Below, piece after piece: positions 42,569-52,385 of a stretch of 64,000 nucleotides of DNA (positions are counted from its first letter, which is position 1; each line of letters opens with the position of its first letter). The translations under genes were made by a program, and so were the position numbers. This DNA comes from Terriglobus saanensis SP1PR4 (GTDB taxonomy: Bacteria; Acidobacteriota; Terriglobia; Terriglobales; Acidobacteriaceae). Location of the stretch: NCBI RefSeq assembly GCF_000179915.2, contig NC_014963.1, positions 1,302,001 through 1,366,000 on the forward strand. Reading direction: 5' to 3'. Below the pieces are notes generated by a model, which was given only the letters and a program-made list of their open reading frames with translations, made no database searches and was not told the DNA's origin.

Positions 42569-43338
42569 TAGATGGTCTCGGAGGTCTGCGGCTTCTGCTC
42601 GAAGAGGAAAGTACGCAGTTTGGTTTCTACCATGCGGGGATTCATGCCTTCGAGGATGGAGGTCACGCCTTCCAGCATCATCTCCTTCACCATTCGCTCA
42701 TCGCTCTGCCGGATCTTGAGCTTTCCTGCTGCTGGAATACAGATGAGATTGGCCAGAGCGACACCGTAGATCGTCGCGACAAACGCGGTCGCGATGCCTT
42801 TGCCCACTTCATCGATGTTGTCCAGATGCTGCATGACCTGGATCAGGCCAAGCACCGCGCCAATAATTCCGACAGTTGGCGAAAATCCGCCGGCCGATTC
42901 CAGGACCTGGGGAATCTTTTCTTCATACTCTGCTTTGTTATCCAGCTCCATGCGCATAATCTTTCGCACCTCGGAGGGTTCTGTGCCGTCGACTGCCAGC
43001 ATCAGAGCTCGCCTCAGGAATGGATCCGACACCTTCGCCAGGTCTGCGTCCAGCGAGACGATTCCGCTCTTGCGTGCCTTGTTGGCAAACCCCACCAACT
43101 GGTTCAAAGTGGCTTCTCCATCCGTACCGCGATGAAAGAAGACGCCCATGAAACCCCGGATCGACGCGAGAAAGATACTGAGAGGGAATTGCAGGAGTAC
43201 TGCACCCGCCGTTCCTCCAATCACGATCAAGGCAGCCGTTGGCTGCATGATCTGACCGATGTTTCCACCCTCCATCATCATGCCAACAAAAATGCCGATG
43301 AAAGCGAGTGCAAGACCTCCAATGCTGGCGATATCCAT
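42568..43338 (-). CDS. motA: flagellar motor stator protein MotA
   Basis: Channel-forming stator subunit, 256 residues with four transmembrane helices (GGLALAFIGIFVGMMMEGG, AALIVIGGTAGAVLLQFPL, then SPTVGIIGAVLGLIQVM and TAFVATIYGVALANLICIP). The cytoplasmic loop carries RRALMLAVDGTEPSEVRKIM, the region that contacts FliG. The ATG at 43338 was chosen because AGGGA is about seven bases upstream; ATG at 43344 is also possible. It lies between flbD (14-bp gap) and motB. Confidence 0.95.
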   Translation of the reverse strand: MDIASIGGLALAFIGIFVGMMMEGGNIGQIMQPTAALIVIGGTAGAVLLQFPLSIFLASIRGFMGVFFHRGTDGEATLNQLVGFANKARKSGIVSLDADLAKVSDPFLRRALMLAVDGTEPSEVRKIMRMELDNKAEYEEKIPQVLESAGGFSPTVGIIGAVLGLIQVMQHLDNIDEVGKGIATAFVATIYGVALANLICIPAAGKLKIRQSDERMVKEMMLEGVTSILEGMNPRMVETKLRTFLFEQKPQTSETI

Positions 43339-43352
43339 GTTCATGTCCCTGT

Positions 43353-43601
43353 TTATTCTGTGGAGCTGGCACGGAAGGTTTGAAGAGCAGAAACTGCTGA
43401 GGCAGCACTCGGCCACGCTTCATGAAGGATCGAAGCACGATATTGTTTGACTCGCTGCGTCAGGTCTTCTCGACTCTCCAGAACAACGAGCTTCTCGCCC
43501 GTCACAAGTGTGATGGTGGTATCGGGTGTGGACTCGGCATAGCGCATCAGGTCGCAGTTCACGCTGATGGGTTGACCGTTGAGTCGTGTAAGTTCAATCA
43601 T
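43353..43601 (-). CDS. flbD: FlbD-family flagellar protein
   Basis: An 82-residue protein starting MIELTRLNGQPISVNCDLM, the conserved beginning of the small FlbD family found beside motA in many bacteria, with DTTITLVTGEKLVV next. Its biochemical role is unsettled; it should not be confused with the Caulobacter response regulator of the same name. The alanine-rich last 25 residues are less conserved. GGAG lies eight bases before the ATG. First gene of a likely flbD-motA-motB operon, divergent from flagellin. Confidence 0.85.
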   Translation of the reverse strand: MIELTRLNGQPISVNCDLMRYAESTPDTTITLVTGEKLVVLESREDLTQRVKQYRASILHEAWPSAASAVSALQTFRASSTE

Positions 43602-43682
43602 CTGGCGGGCTCCATAGCCCCTATCGGCATCGAGGAGAGAAAGGATGAAAAGCCGGAGGTGTGCCCCAGATTGAGGCGTTGT

Positions 43683-43709
43683 TCAAGTCGCAGAGGGCCT
43701 TGCCGATGA
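43683..43709 (+). promoter_or_regulatory. sigma-28 (FliA)-type promoter of flagellin
   Basis: TCAAGTCG (43683-43690), an 11-base spacer, and GCCGATGA (43702-43709). The known consensus is TAAAGTTT, 11 bases, GCCGATAA; the -10 half matches 7 of 8 and the -35 half 5 of 8. It would give a leader of roughly 125 bases before the flagellin start. Confidence 0.7.
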
Positions 43710-43843
43710 AGGCTGTGAACGCAACGTGCTTCAACGGGAACTGGGCAATCCGCCGCCTTAATCAGCGACGGACAGGCTTGGATAGAGCCGGAGAACAGGC
43801 GAGGCGTGAAGCAACCACCTCAAGCAGATCTAAGGAGCGAATG

Positions 43844-45043
43844 ATGTCCCTCGGCGTATTGAATAACATCTCGGCACTCTACACACTGAACAGCCTGAAC
43901 ACAACGCAGGCAAGTCTCTCGAAGACACTGCAGCAACTCTCTTCAGGTTCGCGGATCAACTCCGGTGCGGACGACGCAGCAGGCCTTGCCGTTGCGGACG
44001 GTCTCACTGCAAACTCCACCGCTCTGGCTCAGTCCACACGGAATGCCAGCGATGCGATTGGTCTTCTCCAGACGGCAGATGGCGCTCTTTCCCAGGTCAC
44101 CAGTCTGCTCACCCGCGCCGTAACGCTGGCCACGCAGGCTTCCAATAGCACACTCACCACGAGCCAGGTCAGCTCGGCCAACCAGGAGTACCAGAACATC
44201 CTGACGCAGATCGCAGATATCGGCACCAGCACGAACTTCAACGGCAACACGATCTTCAACGGCTCTACAAAGACCTTCGTCGTCTCTGACGGAACAACCG
44301 CCGGCACCATCAGCTACTCCGACATCGTCGGTGCTCTCAGCCAGAGCAGCATCGGTACAAGCGACACGACCAAGACCGCTCTCGCTTTGAGCACCCCCAC
44401 TGCGTCTGCCGCTGGCACCGCGTCGACTACGAAAGTAAGCCTCGCCACGGCAACGGATACGGTCTCCGGAACTCTCTCGGTGGCTGTGGGAACGGGCACA
44501 GCAGTCTCTCTGCAGGTAGCGGCGGGCACGTCTCTGTCTGATCTGGCAACTCAGATCAACGCGAATGCTGATTTCACTGCCGCTGGCGTCACTGCCTCCT
44601 ACGACACCACTACAAAAGCTCTGACTCTGAGCGGACCGGCTACTGCTGCAAGCACTCTGGATACCACGGGCACAGCCCTCACGGAAGATGCCCCAGTCGC
44701 GGCAGGACAGGTGGGTGCAGGTGTTGATTTCACAACGGCGACCCTCAAGACACTCACGTCCGCTTCGGCACAGACCATCCTTACCACCCTGGGCACGGCA
44801 ATCTCCGGCGTTGCCCTTCAGCGTGGCTCCATCGGCGCTGACATCAACCAGCTCAGCTCCGCGCAGCAGGTCGCAGCTACGGAACAGACCAATCTCACGG
44901 CTGCGCAGAACAACATCAGCGCCACGGATTATGGCCAGGCGGCGTCGGATCTTTCCAAGTACCAGGTGCTCAGCCAGACCGGTATCAGTGCCCTGGCACA
45001 GGCCAACAGCGTTCAGCAGGAAGTACTGAAGCTGCTGCAATAA
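43844..45043 (+). CDS. fliC: flagellin
   Basis: Filament subunit, 399 residues. The N-terminal D0/D1 part is LGVLNNISALYTLNSLN with LSSGSRINSGADDAAGLAVA. The C-terminal coiled part is ISATDYGQAASDLSKYQVLSQTGISALAQAN, with the final helix ending QQEVLKLLQ. Between them lies a variable domain rich in threonine, serine and alanine, with repeated beta segments, that would be exposed on the filament. AAGGAG is six bases before the ATG at 43844, so this start is preferred over 43841 and over the long frame from 43661. A sigma-28 type promoter lies upstream and a perfect terminator downstream, so it is a single-gene unit. Confidence 0.95.
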   Translation: MSLGVLNNISALYTLNSLNTTQASLSKTLQQLSSGSRINSGADDAAGLAVADGLTANSTALAQSTRNASDAIGLLQTADGALSQVTSLLTRAVTLATQASNSTLTTSQVSSANQEYQNILTQIADIGTSTNFNGNTIFNGSTKTFVVSDGTTAGTISYSDIVGALSQSSIGTSDTTKTALALSTPTASAAGTASTTKVSLATATDTVSGTLSVAVGTGTAVSLQVAAGTSLSDLATQINANADFTAAGVTASYDTTTKALTLSGPATAASTLDTTGTALTEDAPVAAGQVGAGVDFTTATLKTLTSASAQTILTTLGTAISGVALQRGSIGADINQLSSAQQVAATEQTNLTAAQNNISATDYGQAASDLSKYQVLSQTGISALAQANSVQQEVLKLLQ

Positions 45044-45065
45044 TGTCTAAAGCAGGTCCTAACCG

Positions 45066-45099
45066 GGAGAGCGAGGCCAAGTGCCTCGCTCTCCTTTTT
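45066..45099 (+). terminator. intrinsic terminator of flagellin
   Basis: Perfect 12-bp stem GGAGAGCGAGGC / GCCTCGCTCTCC with a five-base loop (CAAGT), followed by TTTTT. Confidence 0.95.
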
Positions 45100-45143
45100 G
45101 CGCTCAACATGCTACCCTTAAGATTCGTATCAAGCGAAAACTT

Positions 45144-46298
45144 ATGAGCACTGAGACCCAGAAATACACACGCAATAACCCCTATCAGTCGACCATGCTG
45201 GTCAACTATGTGATGACCGACAAGGACTCCGAAAAGGAAACCCGTCACATCGAACTGTCGCTGGAACCGGGCATGACGTACACCCCCGGCGACGCCGTAG
45301 GCATTCTGCCGGAAAACCGCGAAAGCGAAGTCGCAGATGTTCTCTCCGCGCTCGGCTACAAGGGTGACGAACGCGTTCTCGACCACTACAAGGTGGAGAT
45401 CTCCTTGGAAGAGGCGCTCCGCACACGGCTTGCTATCGGCAAACTGACGCGCGGCAGTGTGAACAGCTACGCCAAGATCGCTCCGGAGACCACAAAGGGC
45501 CTCGACTTTTTGAAGGGGCTCGCCGGTGCCGACAACAAGAGCAAGGCCGAAGAGTACGTCTGGGGCCGTGAATTCTTCGACCTCATCACGGAGCACCCCG
45601 GCGGGATCACACAGCCGCAGCAGCTCTTCACCGTGCTGCAGCGCCTGACACCCCGTATGTACTCCATTGCATCCTCGCAGGCCAAAGCAACGGACACAGT
45701 GCACACCACGGTTCGCGTTGTGCGTTATCACACCCATAACCGCGATCGCCAGGGCCTGTGCAGCGGACATCTCGGCGAACGCGCCGATGTCGGCGTGACC
45801 ATGCCGATCTTCCTGCATGCCAACCAGAACTTCCGCCTGCCGGAGGATACCAACGCTCCTGTCATCATGGTTGGTCCCGGTACGGGCATTGCCCCATTCC
45901 GTTCGTACCTGCAGCATCGCCAGGCTGAAGGTCATAAAGGCGACAACTGGCTCTTCTTTGGCGAACAGCGTCGCGCTTCAGACTTCCTCTATCGCGAAGA
46001 ACTGGAAGGCATGCACGCCGATGGCTTCCTCACGCGTCTCGACACAGCGTTTTCGCGCGATCAGGCACACAAGATCTACGTGCAGGACAAGATGCGGGAA
46101 AACTCCGCGGAACTCTTTGCCTGGCTTGAGCGTGGAGCTTACTTCTACATCTGCGGCGATGCGACACGCATGGCAAAGGATGTGGAGACGGCCCTGCTGG
46201 ACTCCATCGCCAACGGCAAGGACTGCTCGCCGGAACACGCGCAGGAGTACCTCTCCGAAATGAAGAAGCAGAAGCGCTATCAGCTCGACGTGTACTAG
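45144..46298 (+). CDS. CysJ-like FAD/NADPH reductase without flavodoxin domain
   Basis: A 384-residue diflavin-reductase-type module. The FAD-binding motif is RMYSIASSQ, the NADPH-binding motif is VGPGTGIAPFRSYLQHR, and the C-terminal YFYICGDATRMAKDVE is followed by an aromatic last residue (LDVY). This equals the FAD/NADPH half of sulphite reductase alpha subunit (CysJ). The FMN flavodoxin domain that normally comes first in CysJ is absent: the protein begins with a short polar leader and goes straight into the connecting domain. It may pass electrons to a separate flavodoxin, ferredoxin or haem protein. No cysI is nearby. Start ATG at 45144 has no clear Shine-Dalgarno sequence; the longer frame runs through the flagellin terminator. 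Confidence 0.88.
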   Translation: MSTETQKYTRNNPYQSTMLVNYVMTDKDSEKETRHIELSLEPGMTYTPGDAVGILPENRESEVADVLSALGYKGDERVLDHYKVEISLEEALRTRLAIGKLTRGSVNSYAKIAPETTKGLDFLKGLAGADNKSKAEEYVWGREFFDLITEHPGGITQPQQLFTVLQRLTPRMYSIASSQAKATDTVHTTVRVVRYHTHNRDRQGLCSGHLGERADVGVTMPIFLHANQNFRLPEDTNAPVIMVGPGTGIAPFRSYLQHRQAEGHKGDNWLFFGEQRRASDFLYREELEGMHADGFLTRLDTAFSRDQAHKIYVQDKMRENSAELFAWLERGAYFYICGDATRMAKDVETALLDSIANGKDCSPEHAQEYLSEMKKQKRYQLDVY

Positions 46299-46319
46299 TA
46301 CCTGGTCAGGGCAAATAAA

Positions 46320-46349
46320 GAGGACACCGGATGCCGGTGTCCTCTTTTT
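46320..46349. terminator. bidirectional intrinsic terminator
   Basis: GAGGACACCGG / CCGGTGTCCTC, an 11-bp perfect stem with loop ATG, followed by TTTTT on the plus strand and by TTTATTT on the minus strand. It serves the convergent reductase and histidine kinase genes. Confidence 0.9.
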
Positions 46350-46362
46350 GTTTTCATGAAGC

Positions 46363-47823
46363 TTAGTAAGCCCCGGTCCCTTCGAGCGGAAGATTCACTT
46401 GAAAGCAGGTGTTTCCCGGCACAGAGGTGACGGTCATCGATCCGCCGTGCTTCGAGACGACGCGGCTCGCGTTGTCCAGACCCAATCCGAGCCCCTCACC
46501 CAACCGCTTCGTTGTAAAAAATGGCTCAAAGATGCGCGGCAGAATCTCCGGCAGAATCCCGTGCCCACTGTCGCAGATCTCTACCAGAAAGAAGTTGCCC
46601 GAAACCCTGGCCCGCAGAGTGAGAATGCCACCGTCTTCGCTCATGGCATCGATCGCGTTTTCGATCAGTTCCGTCCACACCTGGTTTAGTTCGCTTCCAT
46701 AAGCGGGAATCGGTGGCAGCACCGGCGCAAAGTCATGCAGGACCTCGATCTTCCCCAAGCGCGAGCCGAACATGGCTAGCGTGGCATCGAGCGACTGCGT
46801 GACATCGATCTCCTGAATCGGGGCCTGATCCATGTAGGAATAGTCCTGAATCGCAGAGATCAGATCGAAGATGCGCGCCGTTGCGTCGATGACCGTGTCC
46901 GTCATCCGCTCCGAACGAAGGGCAGAAGCGAACGAGCAAAGGGCCGTGGACAATGCTTCTTCTGGGATACTCGCAACGAGATCATCCAGATTGGCCGTTG
47001 TGATCGCGGTCTCTGCCAAAGTGGGTGCAATCGTCCACGGTTCCGGAATTTTGTGGCTCTCAAGCCACTCTGTAAAGACATCCTCACGCTGCGCTGTTTC
47101 GATTGAGTCTGAAGTGACAGGCTCCGTAGTGTTGAGCAGACTCTGAACGGATGTAGCCCACACTCTGTAGGCTTCTTTGCTCTCATCGGAGAGGTTGAGA
47201 GCACCGAGCCGAAACTTCTGATTGCCGTAGTTGCGCAGCTCTTTGGAAAGGCTGGTTGCGGCGGAGCGCGCGGCGGAGGCAGGGTTCTTCAGTTCGTGCG
47301 AAAGGTTCGCCGCCAGCTTACCCAGCGAGGCGATCTTGTCCGCCTGTTGCTCGACGCGGGTCATCTCTCGGACACGGTCCAGCAGAACAGAGACGCATCG
47401 CTGCGCCATCGACGGGATCGTCGCCAGCATCTCAGGGAACCGGCTCTGGTGGATGTACATGGCCCGCGTCCGGCCGATGGCAAAACCGTCGCCAGCTGCA
47501 GATTTCATCCTGGAGTAGGGAATTTTTCCTGTAATCTGCCCGGCCCGGCCTACAAAAACACCGAGCGTGCCCGACCGGAGCATCCGAAATTGAAAAGAGC
47601 CGTCCAGGACGAAGGCCAGGTGTTCCAGCACTTCTCCAGCACGAAAGATATGTTCTCCGTCCTCATGAATGGTCTCAATCCCATTCTCAGCCAGCCAACG
47701 GAACTCTTCTTCCGTGAGTCCGTCCAGGGTCGAAAACCTGCGCAATGAGCTGATCAGATCCTCACAGGCCATCGGAGCTTCGTGTTCGACGAGAGTTGTG
47801 TTCATCTCTGCCATGCTTGCCAT
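46363..47823 (-). CDS. sensor histidine kinase with N-terminal cyclic-nucleotide-binding-like domain
   Basis: A 486-residue soluble kinase. Residues about 25-140 form a cNMP-binding/Crp-like beta-barrel (IHEDGEHIFRAGEVLEHLAF, VLDGSFQFRM). A dimerisation helix carries the phospho-acceptor H176 in ANLSHELKNPASAARSAA. The ATPase domain has the N-box TELIENAIDAM, EICDSGHGI and GEGLGLGLDNA. No transmembrane helix or receiver domain is present, and no response regulator is encoded next to it. It would report a cytoplasmic signal, perhaps a cyclic nucleotide. AGGAGG sits six bases before the ATG, and the upstream oxidoreductase stops two bases earlier, so the two are an operon. Confidence 0.88.
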   Translation of the reverse strand: MASMAEMNTTLVEHEAPMACEDLISSLRRFSTLDGLTEEEFRWLAENGIETIHEDGEHIFRAGEVLEHLAFVLDGSFQFRMLRSGTLGVFVGRAGQITGKIPYSRMKSAAGDGFAIGRTRAMYIHQSRFPEMLATIPSMAQRCVSVLLDRVREMTRVEQQADKIASLGKLAANLSHELKNPASAARSAATSLSKELRNYGNQKFRLGALNLSDESKEAYRVWATSVQSLLNTTEPVTSDSIETAQREDVFTEWLESHKIPEPWTIAPTLAETAITTANLDDLVASIPEEALSTALCSFASALRSERMTDTVIDATARIFDLISAIQDYSYMDQAPIQEIDVTQSLDATLAMFGSRLGKIEVLHDFAPVLPPIPAYGSELNQVWTELIENAIDAMSEDGGILTLRARVSGNFFLVEICDSGHGILPEILPRIFEPFFTTKRLGEGLGLGLDNASRVVSKHGGSMTVTSVPGNTCFQVNLPLEGTGAY

Positions 47824-47824
47824 T

Positions 47825-48865
47825 CTAGACCTCCTCGATCGCGCTACCTGCCATTTGGACGATCACCTTGCCCAGATGGGCACCTGTAGCGAGGTAATGT
47901 AAGGCTTCTTTTGTCTGCCTGAAGGGAAAAACCCGGTCGATCACAGGCTTCATCTTGGCTTCGGCAAACGCGGAAATGACCTCTCGCAGCATCTGCACCG
48001 ATCCCACATGAATTCCCTGAATCCGAAGGGTATTCATCAGTATGGGAACCACACTAACCGGCTCCGCCGCCCCTGCCAAGACCCCAATGAGGGATATTTG
48101 GCCCCCTACCCGGGTGGATTTGATCGAAAGTCCAAGCGTTCCGGCGCCTCCGACCTCAATTACGTGCGTCGCGCCGGCTTTCGCCGTCAGACGGCGAACT
48201 TCTTTGTCCCACTCTGGCGTCGTCCGATAGTTAATGCCCTCGTTTGCTCCCAAATGTTTAGCCAGTTCCAGCTTTTTGTCCGACGAGCTCGTCACCAACA
48301 CCTGGGCACCGCGCATTTTGGCAATCTGAAGGGCGAAAATCGAAACCCCACCCGTGCCGAGCGCGAGAACCGTGTCGGTCTTGCCGACATTCCCCGTCGA
48401 AACCAAGGCGTGCCACGCCGTAACTCCCGCGCATGGAAAGGCGCTGGCCTCTTCATAGGTCATCGCATCCGGAATCGGCACTAGCGCCTCGGCTGGGAAG
48501 ACTCGATAGGTTGCCAACACTCCATCGGTTCCATCCCCCATTGCAGAGAGCCTGCCTGCCAAGGTCGGAGGCCCGTCAATCCACGCAGGCATAAATCCCG
48601 CAACGACACGGTCGCCCACAATATACGAAGTGACGCCAGAACCCACCGCGATGACTTCTCCCGCACCATCTGACCCCAGAATGCGAGGCTTCTCAATCCG
48701 CGGGTTGTAACTTCCATCCGCAATCATCAGATCGCGATAGTTCAACGACACCGCACAAAGACGAACCAGCACCTCGCCCGCACTTGGGGCGGCCACGGTC
48801 ACCGTGTCGAAGGTGAGGTTCTCGATGCCGAACGCACCGGAAAGACGAAGTGCCTGGGATCCCAT
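47825..48865 (-). CDS. medium-chain (quinone-oxidoreductase-like) dehydrogenase
   Basis: An NADPH-dependent oxidoreductase of the MDR superfamily, 346 residues. The N-terminal GroES-like part has VSLNYRDLMIADG, where zinc alcohol dehydrogenases keep a catalytic Cys, so this is a zinc-free type. The Rossmann part has VLALGTGGVSIFALQIAK and VLVTSSSDKKLELAKHLGA. Substrates of such enzymes are quinones, enones or alcohols; the sequence does not say which. The start is uncertain. The ATG at 48865 (MGSQALRL) fits family N-termini, and a TTG at 48883 is in frame. It is coupled to the histidine kinase downstream. Confidence 0.85.
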   Translation of the reverse strand: MGSQALRLSGAFGIENLTFDTVTVAAPSAGEVLVRLCAVSLNYRDLMIADGSYNPRIEKPRILGSDGAGEVIAVGSGVTSYIVGDRVVAGFMPAWIDGPPTLAGRLSAMGDGTDGVLATYRVFPAEALVPIPDAMTYEEASAFPCAGVTAWHALVSTGNVGKTDTVLALGTGGVSIFALQIAKMRGAQVLVTSSSDKKLELAKHLGANEGINYRTTPEWDKEVRRLTAKAGATHVIEVGGAGTLGLSIKSTRVGGQISLIGVLAGAAEPVSVVPILMNTLRIQGIHVGSVQMLREVISAFAEAKMKPVIDRVFPFRQTKEALHYLATGAHLGKVIVQMAGSAIEEV

Positions 48866-48914
48866 AAGTATCGGATGCTCCAAACTCCATTAGGCTTCGA
48901 CAGCAGAACCGAAA

Positions 48915-49412
48915 TCATGCCCGCTTTGCAACGAGGAACAGGTAATCTGCCGGTGGGACAGGCCCAAAACCGTGCTGCCGAGCCAGCGTGGAAAGCTGCG
49001 CATAATGCCTGAGCGCATGCAGAAGCGAATGATGCAGCACGGCCTTACGTGGAGCCCGCAGCCTTCCCGCCGTCAGCGTATTGAATTCGATCTCCTCCGA
49101 CCAGTCAAAAGCAAGATCGGCCAGAAGTCCACGCAAGACCTCCAGAGCGCGATCATGCGTCGCGAAGATCTCATGCGCGGTTGAAAATGGAAGCTGCGCA
49201 TAGTCCGTTACAGGCAGATTGCTCAGCCGCTCCGCATAGCGCAACTCAACCGCAACCACGTGCTGCAACAACTCGCCTACTGTCTTCGCCTTGGAGATAT
49301 CGCAGGGCACATCAAGCAAGGCCGGATTTTCCCCTGCAAGGGTGCGCCAGTTCTTTGCCGTCTGATCGTTCCACGCGATCAGCTCTTCGGCGCTAAGAGA
49401 AGCATGGTTCAT
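48915..49412 (-). CDS. DinB-like four-helix protein
   Basis: A 165-residue protein of the DinB/YfiT-like metal-binding superfamily. Three histidines at the expected places are seen: the one in ELLQHVVAVE and two in the late helix LHHSLLHALRHYAQL. Members are often thiol-dependent transferases or stress proteins; a precise role cannot be given. The conserved W-N-x-x-T-A-K-N-W segment near the start is typical of the helix-1 region. The ATG has GGAG seven bases upstream. It lies 50 bp upstream of the oxidoreductase gene on the same strand. Confidence 0.8.
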   Translation of the reverse strand: MNHASLSAEELIAWNDQTAKNWRTLAGENPALLDVPCDISKAKTVGELLQHVVAVELRYAERLSNLPVTDYAQLPFSTAHEIFATHDRALEVLRGLLADLAFDWSEEIEFNTLTAGRLRAPRKAVLHHSLLHALRHYAQLSTLARQHGFGPVPPADYLFLVAKRA

Positions 49413-49469
49413 GGTGTGCTCCGGGGATATCTTTGGAAGATAATTTGTTGAGCAAACCTCTCCTTTGTT

Positions 49470-51224
49470 TCAAGGTCGAGGATAGTAGATACGCAGTCTT
49501 CCATTCGCAATGACTGGACCTGCGGTGTAATGGTCTCGAAGATACGAAACAAGCGGTTCGTAGCTCAACCGAGGGTTGCGCGCTCGGGGCGCGTAAGGTG
49601 AAAGCTCAGTTGCTCTAAGAGCCTGCAGATCTGTCTCAAGTACGAAGTTATCTTCAATCGGACCATTTTGAAGAATGACCGGAACGGTGGGGCGCTGCAC
49701 TAGTTCTTCGCGCTTTCGAAGGATGGCTCTGGTCGTCAAAACGTCCTGTGTTCCAAGGTAGAAACCATTGTCGAGACACTCCAAAAGACGCACGGGGACT
49801 GGAGAAGGCACGACACTGGGGCTAAAGTACTGTTGATCGCAGGGCAACTCTGCTGTGCCGGGCAAAGCATTTTCAGGTGCAGCCATAGTGCTTGGCGGCG
49901 CGCCAGGGCTCGCTGTGGCGCTTGCAACTGGGGCGGTGAAATGATGGACACGCTTCATGATGGACACCCAGTAGATCCCGATTACAGGAATGATCAGAAG
50001 CAAGGCCAAGGCGAAAGGAAACCAGATACGGCGCAAGGTCGGGCGCTCGAGGATTGCTGCGGAGCCCACGGCAAATGCGGGCATCGCAGACATCATGTGA
50101 CCCATATCGCATCGTCCCATCGCGGAAGGCAGGATGACACATCCTGCAACGACAAGCGGAATTGTGGTTGAGTCGATGACGCCAAGAGAAACTTTGCGGT
50201 AGAACACGCAGGCAGCCATTACATACACAAAGAGAATGATGAGGGTACGAGGGGACGCAAGGATAGGAAATGCCAATCCACCGGAAGCAAAATCGCTCAG
50301 GCTAATAAATAGGCCGGCGTGCGCCGCGATAGTGAGCATGACGACTCCACCCAGGAAGAGAATTCCCAGCGCAACCAGGTATTTCAAGTTGCGATTATGC
50401 CATGCCAGAAGCACCAGATATGCGTCCATTGCAACCAGCACTGCAAGTCCTTGCTCCGGGGAAACCGCGAGACCAAGGGCAGAAGCTGCGACAGCGGCAA
50501 TAGCAAGCCGAATCGGATCGCTGGTTCGCTTCCATACGTACATGACGGCGAGTATCAGAGTCGCGGCACAGAAGAGTCGCACCGGAGTGTAGTTCGATCC
50601 TTCATCTTTGATGGAGGAAATCTGTGGAATCAGAAGGAAAATAAATAACGTAAGGCGTCTGCTCTTTCCGATATCCACAAATCGGCAGAAGAGCCAAGTC
50701 ATCGTCACGCCAATCAACCACTGAATGCCCCACCACAGGTAATATCCTGAAACCTGGCTGACACCCATTACTTTTGCAAAAAGATATCCGGGGTAGAGAA
50801 GAAGTGGCCCGTACATGAAATCAATCTGACGGTAAAGCTTTTCACCCGAAGCCAGAAGCTGCTGCCGATCAAGAAAAAACTGGGCTTCTCCGCCAGGGAA
50901 GTGGTGCATGGAGATGTATCTGCGCCCGATGCAAAGGAGCGCAAAAGAAGATAAGGAGATGAGTAGAACGCGAAGGGACAACTTCGATTCGCCTTCTTCG
51001 ACCCTTGCAATCTCACCTTTGGTGTAAAAAGCGAATCCTAGAGCGCCAAGAACCAATAAAACAACCGCAGTCCGATTGCTATACCCCGCAAGATAAGAAA
51101 GGGAGTTGGTTGGCTGCTGAACGGGTACCAGGTAGGGAACGAAATAGACTGCTGCTGCGATGAGGGCAAACAGGCTTGCGACCGCCCATGGGGACCTGAA
51201 ATTCGAGGAGCTCTTGGATTGCAT
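49470..51224 (-). CDS. large polytopic membrane protein (GT-C-like), unknown function
   Basis: A 584-residue protein with about eleven to twelve predicted transmembrane helices up to residue 430 (for example AVASLFALIAAAVYFVPYLV, TLIILFVYVMAACVFY, FPFALALLLIIPVIGIYWVS). A soluble C-terminal part of about 150 residues follows a proline/alanine linker. The early loop GGEAQFFLDRQQLLASGEKLYRQIDFMYGP, with an acidic residue after the first helices, recalls GT-C membrane glycosyltransferases of the DUF2029/GT39-like type. I cannot confirm this. A second conserved-looking loop has SIKDEGSNYTPVRLF. No glycan operon surrounds it. Confidence 0.6.
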   Translation of the reverse strand: MQSKSSSNFRSPWAVASLFALIAAAVYFVPYLVPVQQPTNSLSYLAGYSNRTAVVLLVLGALGFAFYTKGEIARVEEGESKLSLRVLLISLSSFALLCIGRRYISMHHFPGGEAQFFLDRQQLLASGEKLYRQIDFMYGPLLLYPGYLFAKVMGVSQVSGYYLWWGIQWLIGVTMTWLFCRFVDIGKSRRLTLFIFLLIPQISSIKDEGSNYTPVRLFCAATLILAVMYVWKRTSDPIRLAIAAVAASALGLAVSPEQGLAVLVAMDAYLVLLAWHNRNLKYLVALGILFLGGVVMLTIAAHAGLFISLSDFASGGLAFPILASPRTLIILFVYVMAACVFYRKVSLGVIDSTTIPLVVAGCVILPSAMGRCDMGHMMSAMPAFAVGSAAILERPTLRRIWFPFALALLLIIPVIGIYWVSIMKRVHHFTAPVASATASPGAPPSTMAAPENALPGTAELPCDQQYFSPSVVPSPVPVRLLECLDNGFYLGTQDVLTTRAILRKREELVQRPTVPVILQNGPIEDNFVLETDLQALRATELSPYAPRARNPRLSYEPLVSYLRDHYTAGPVIANGRLRIYYPRP

Positions 51225-51242
51225 GGCCCCATTCTACGACGC

Positions 51243-51275
51243 AAAAAACCGTCCATGTGTCTGCATGGACGGTTT
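51243..51275 (-). terminator. intrinsic terminator of the ilv/leu operon
   Basis: Read on the minus strand, AAACCGTCCATG / CATGGACGGTTT (51246-51275) forms a 12-bp stem with a six-base loop, followed by further T (51243-51245). It lies 16 bases after the ilvC stop. Confidence 0.88.
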
Positions 51276-51290
51276 CTCACTGCTTTGCGT

Positions 51291-52343
<1,053 letters not shown>

Positions 52344-52385
52344 CTAAAGTCTATCTGTTACGAGTTGGTGAGTGAAGATTGGAGT

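Noticed and set aside
43943-45040. 365-codon frame antisense to flagellin
   Set aside because: Shadow of the repetitive Ser/Thr/Ala codons of flagellin; no supporting signal.
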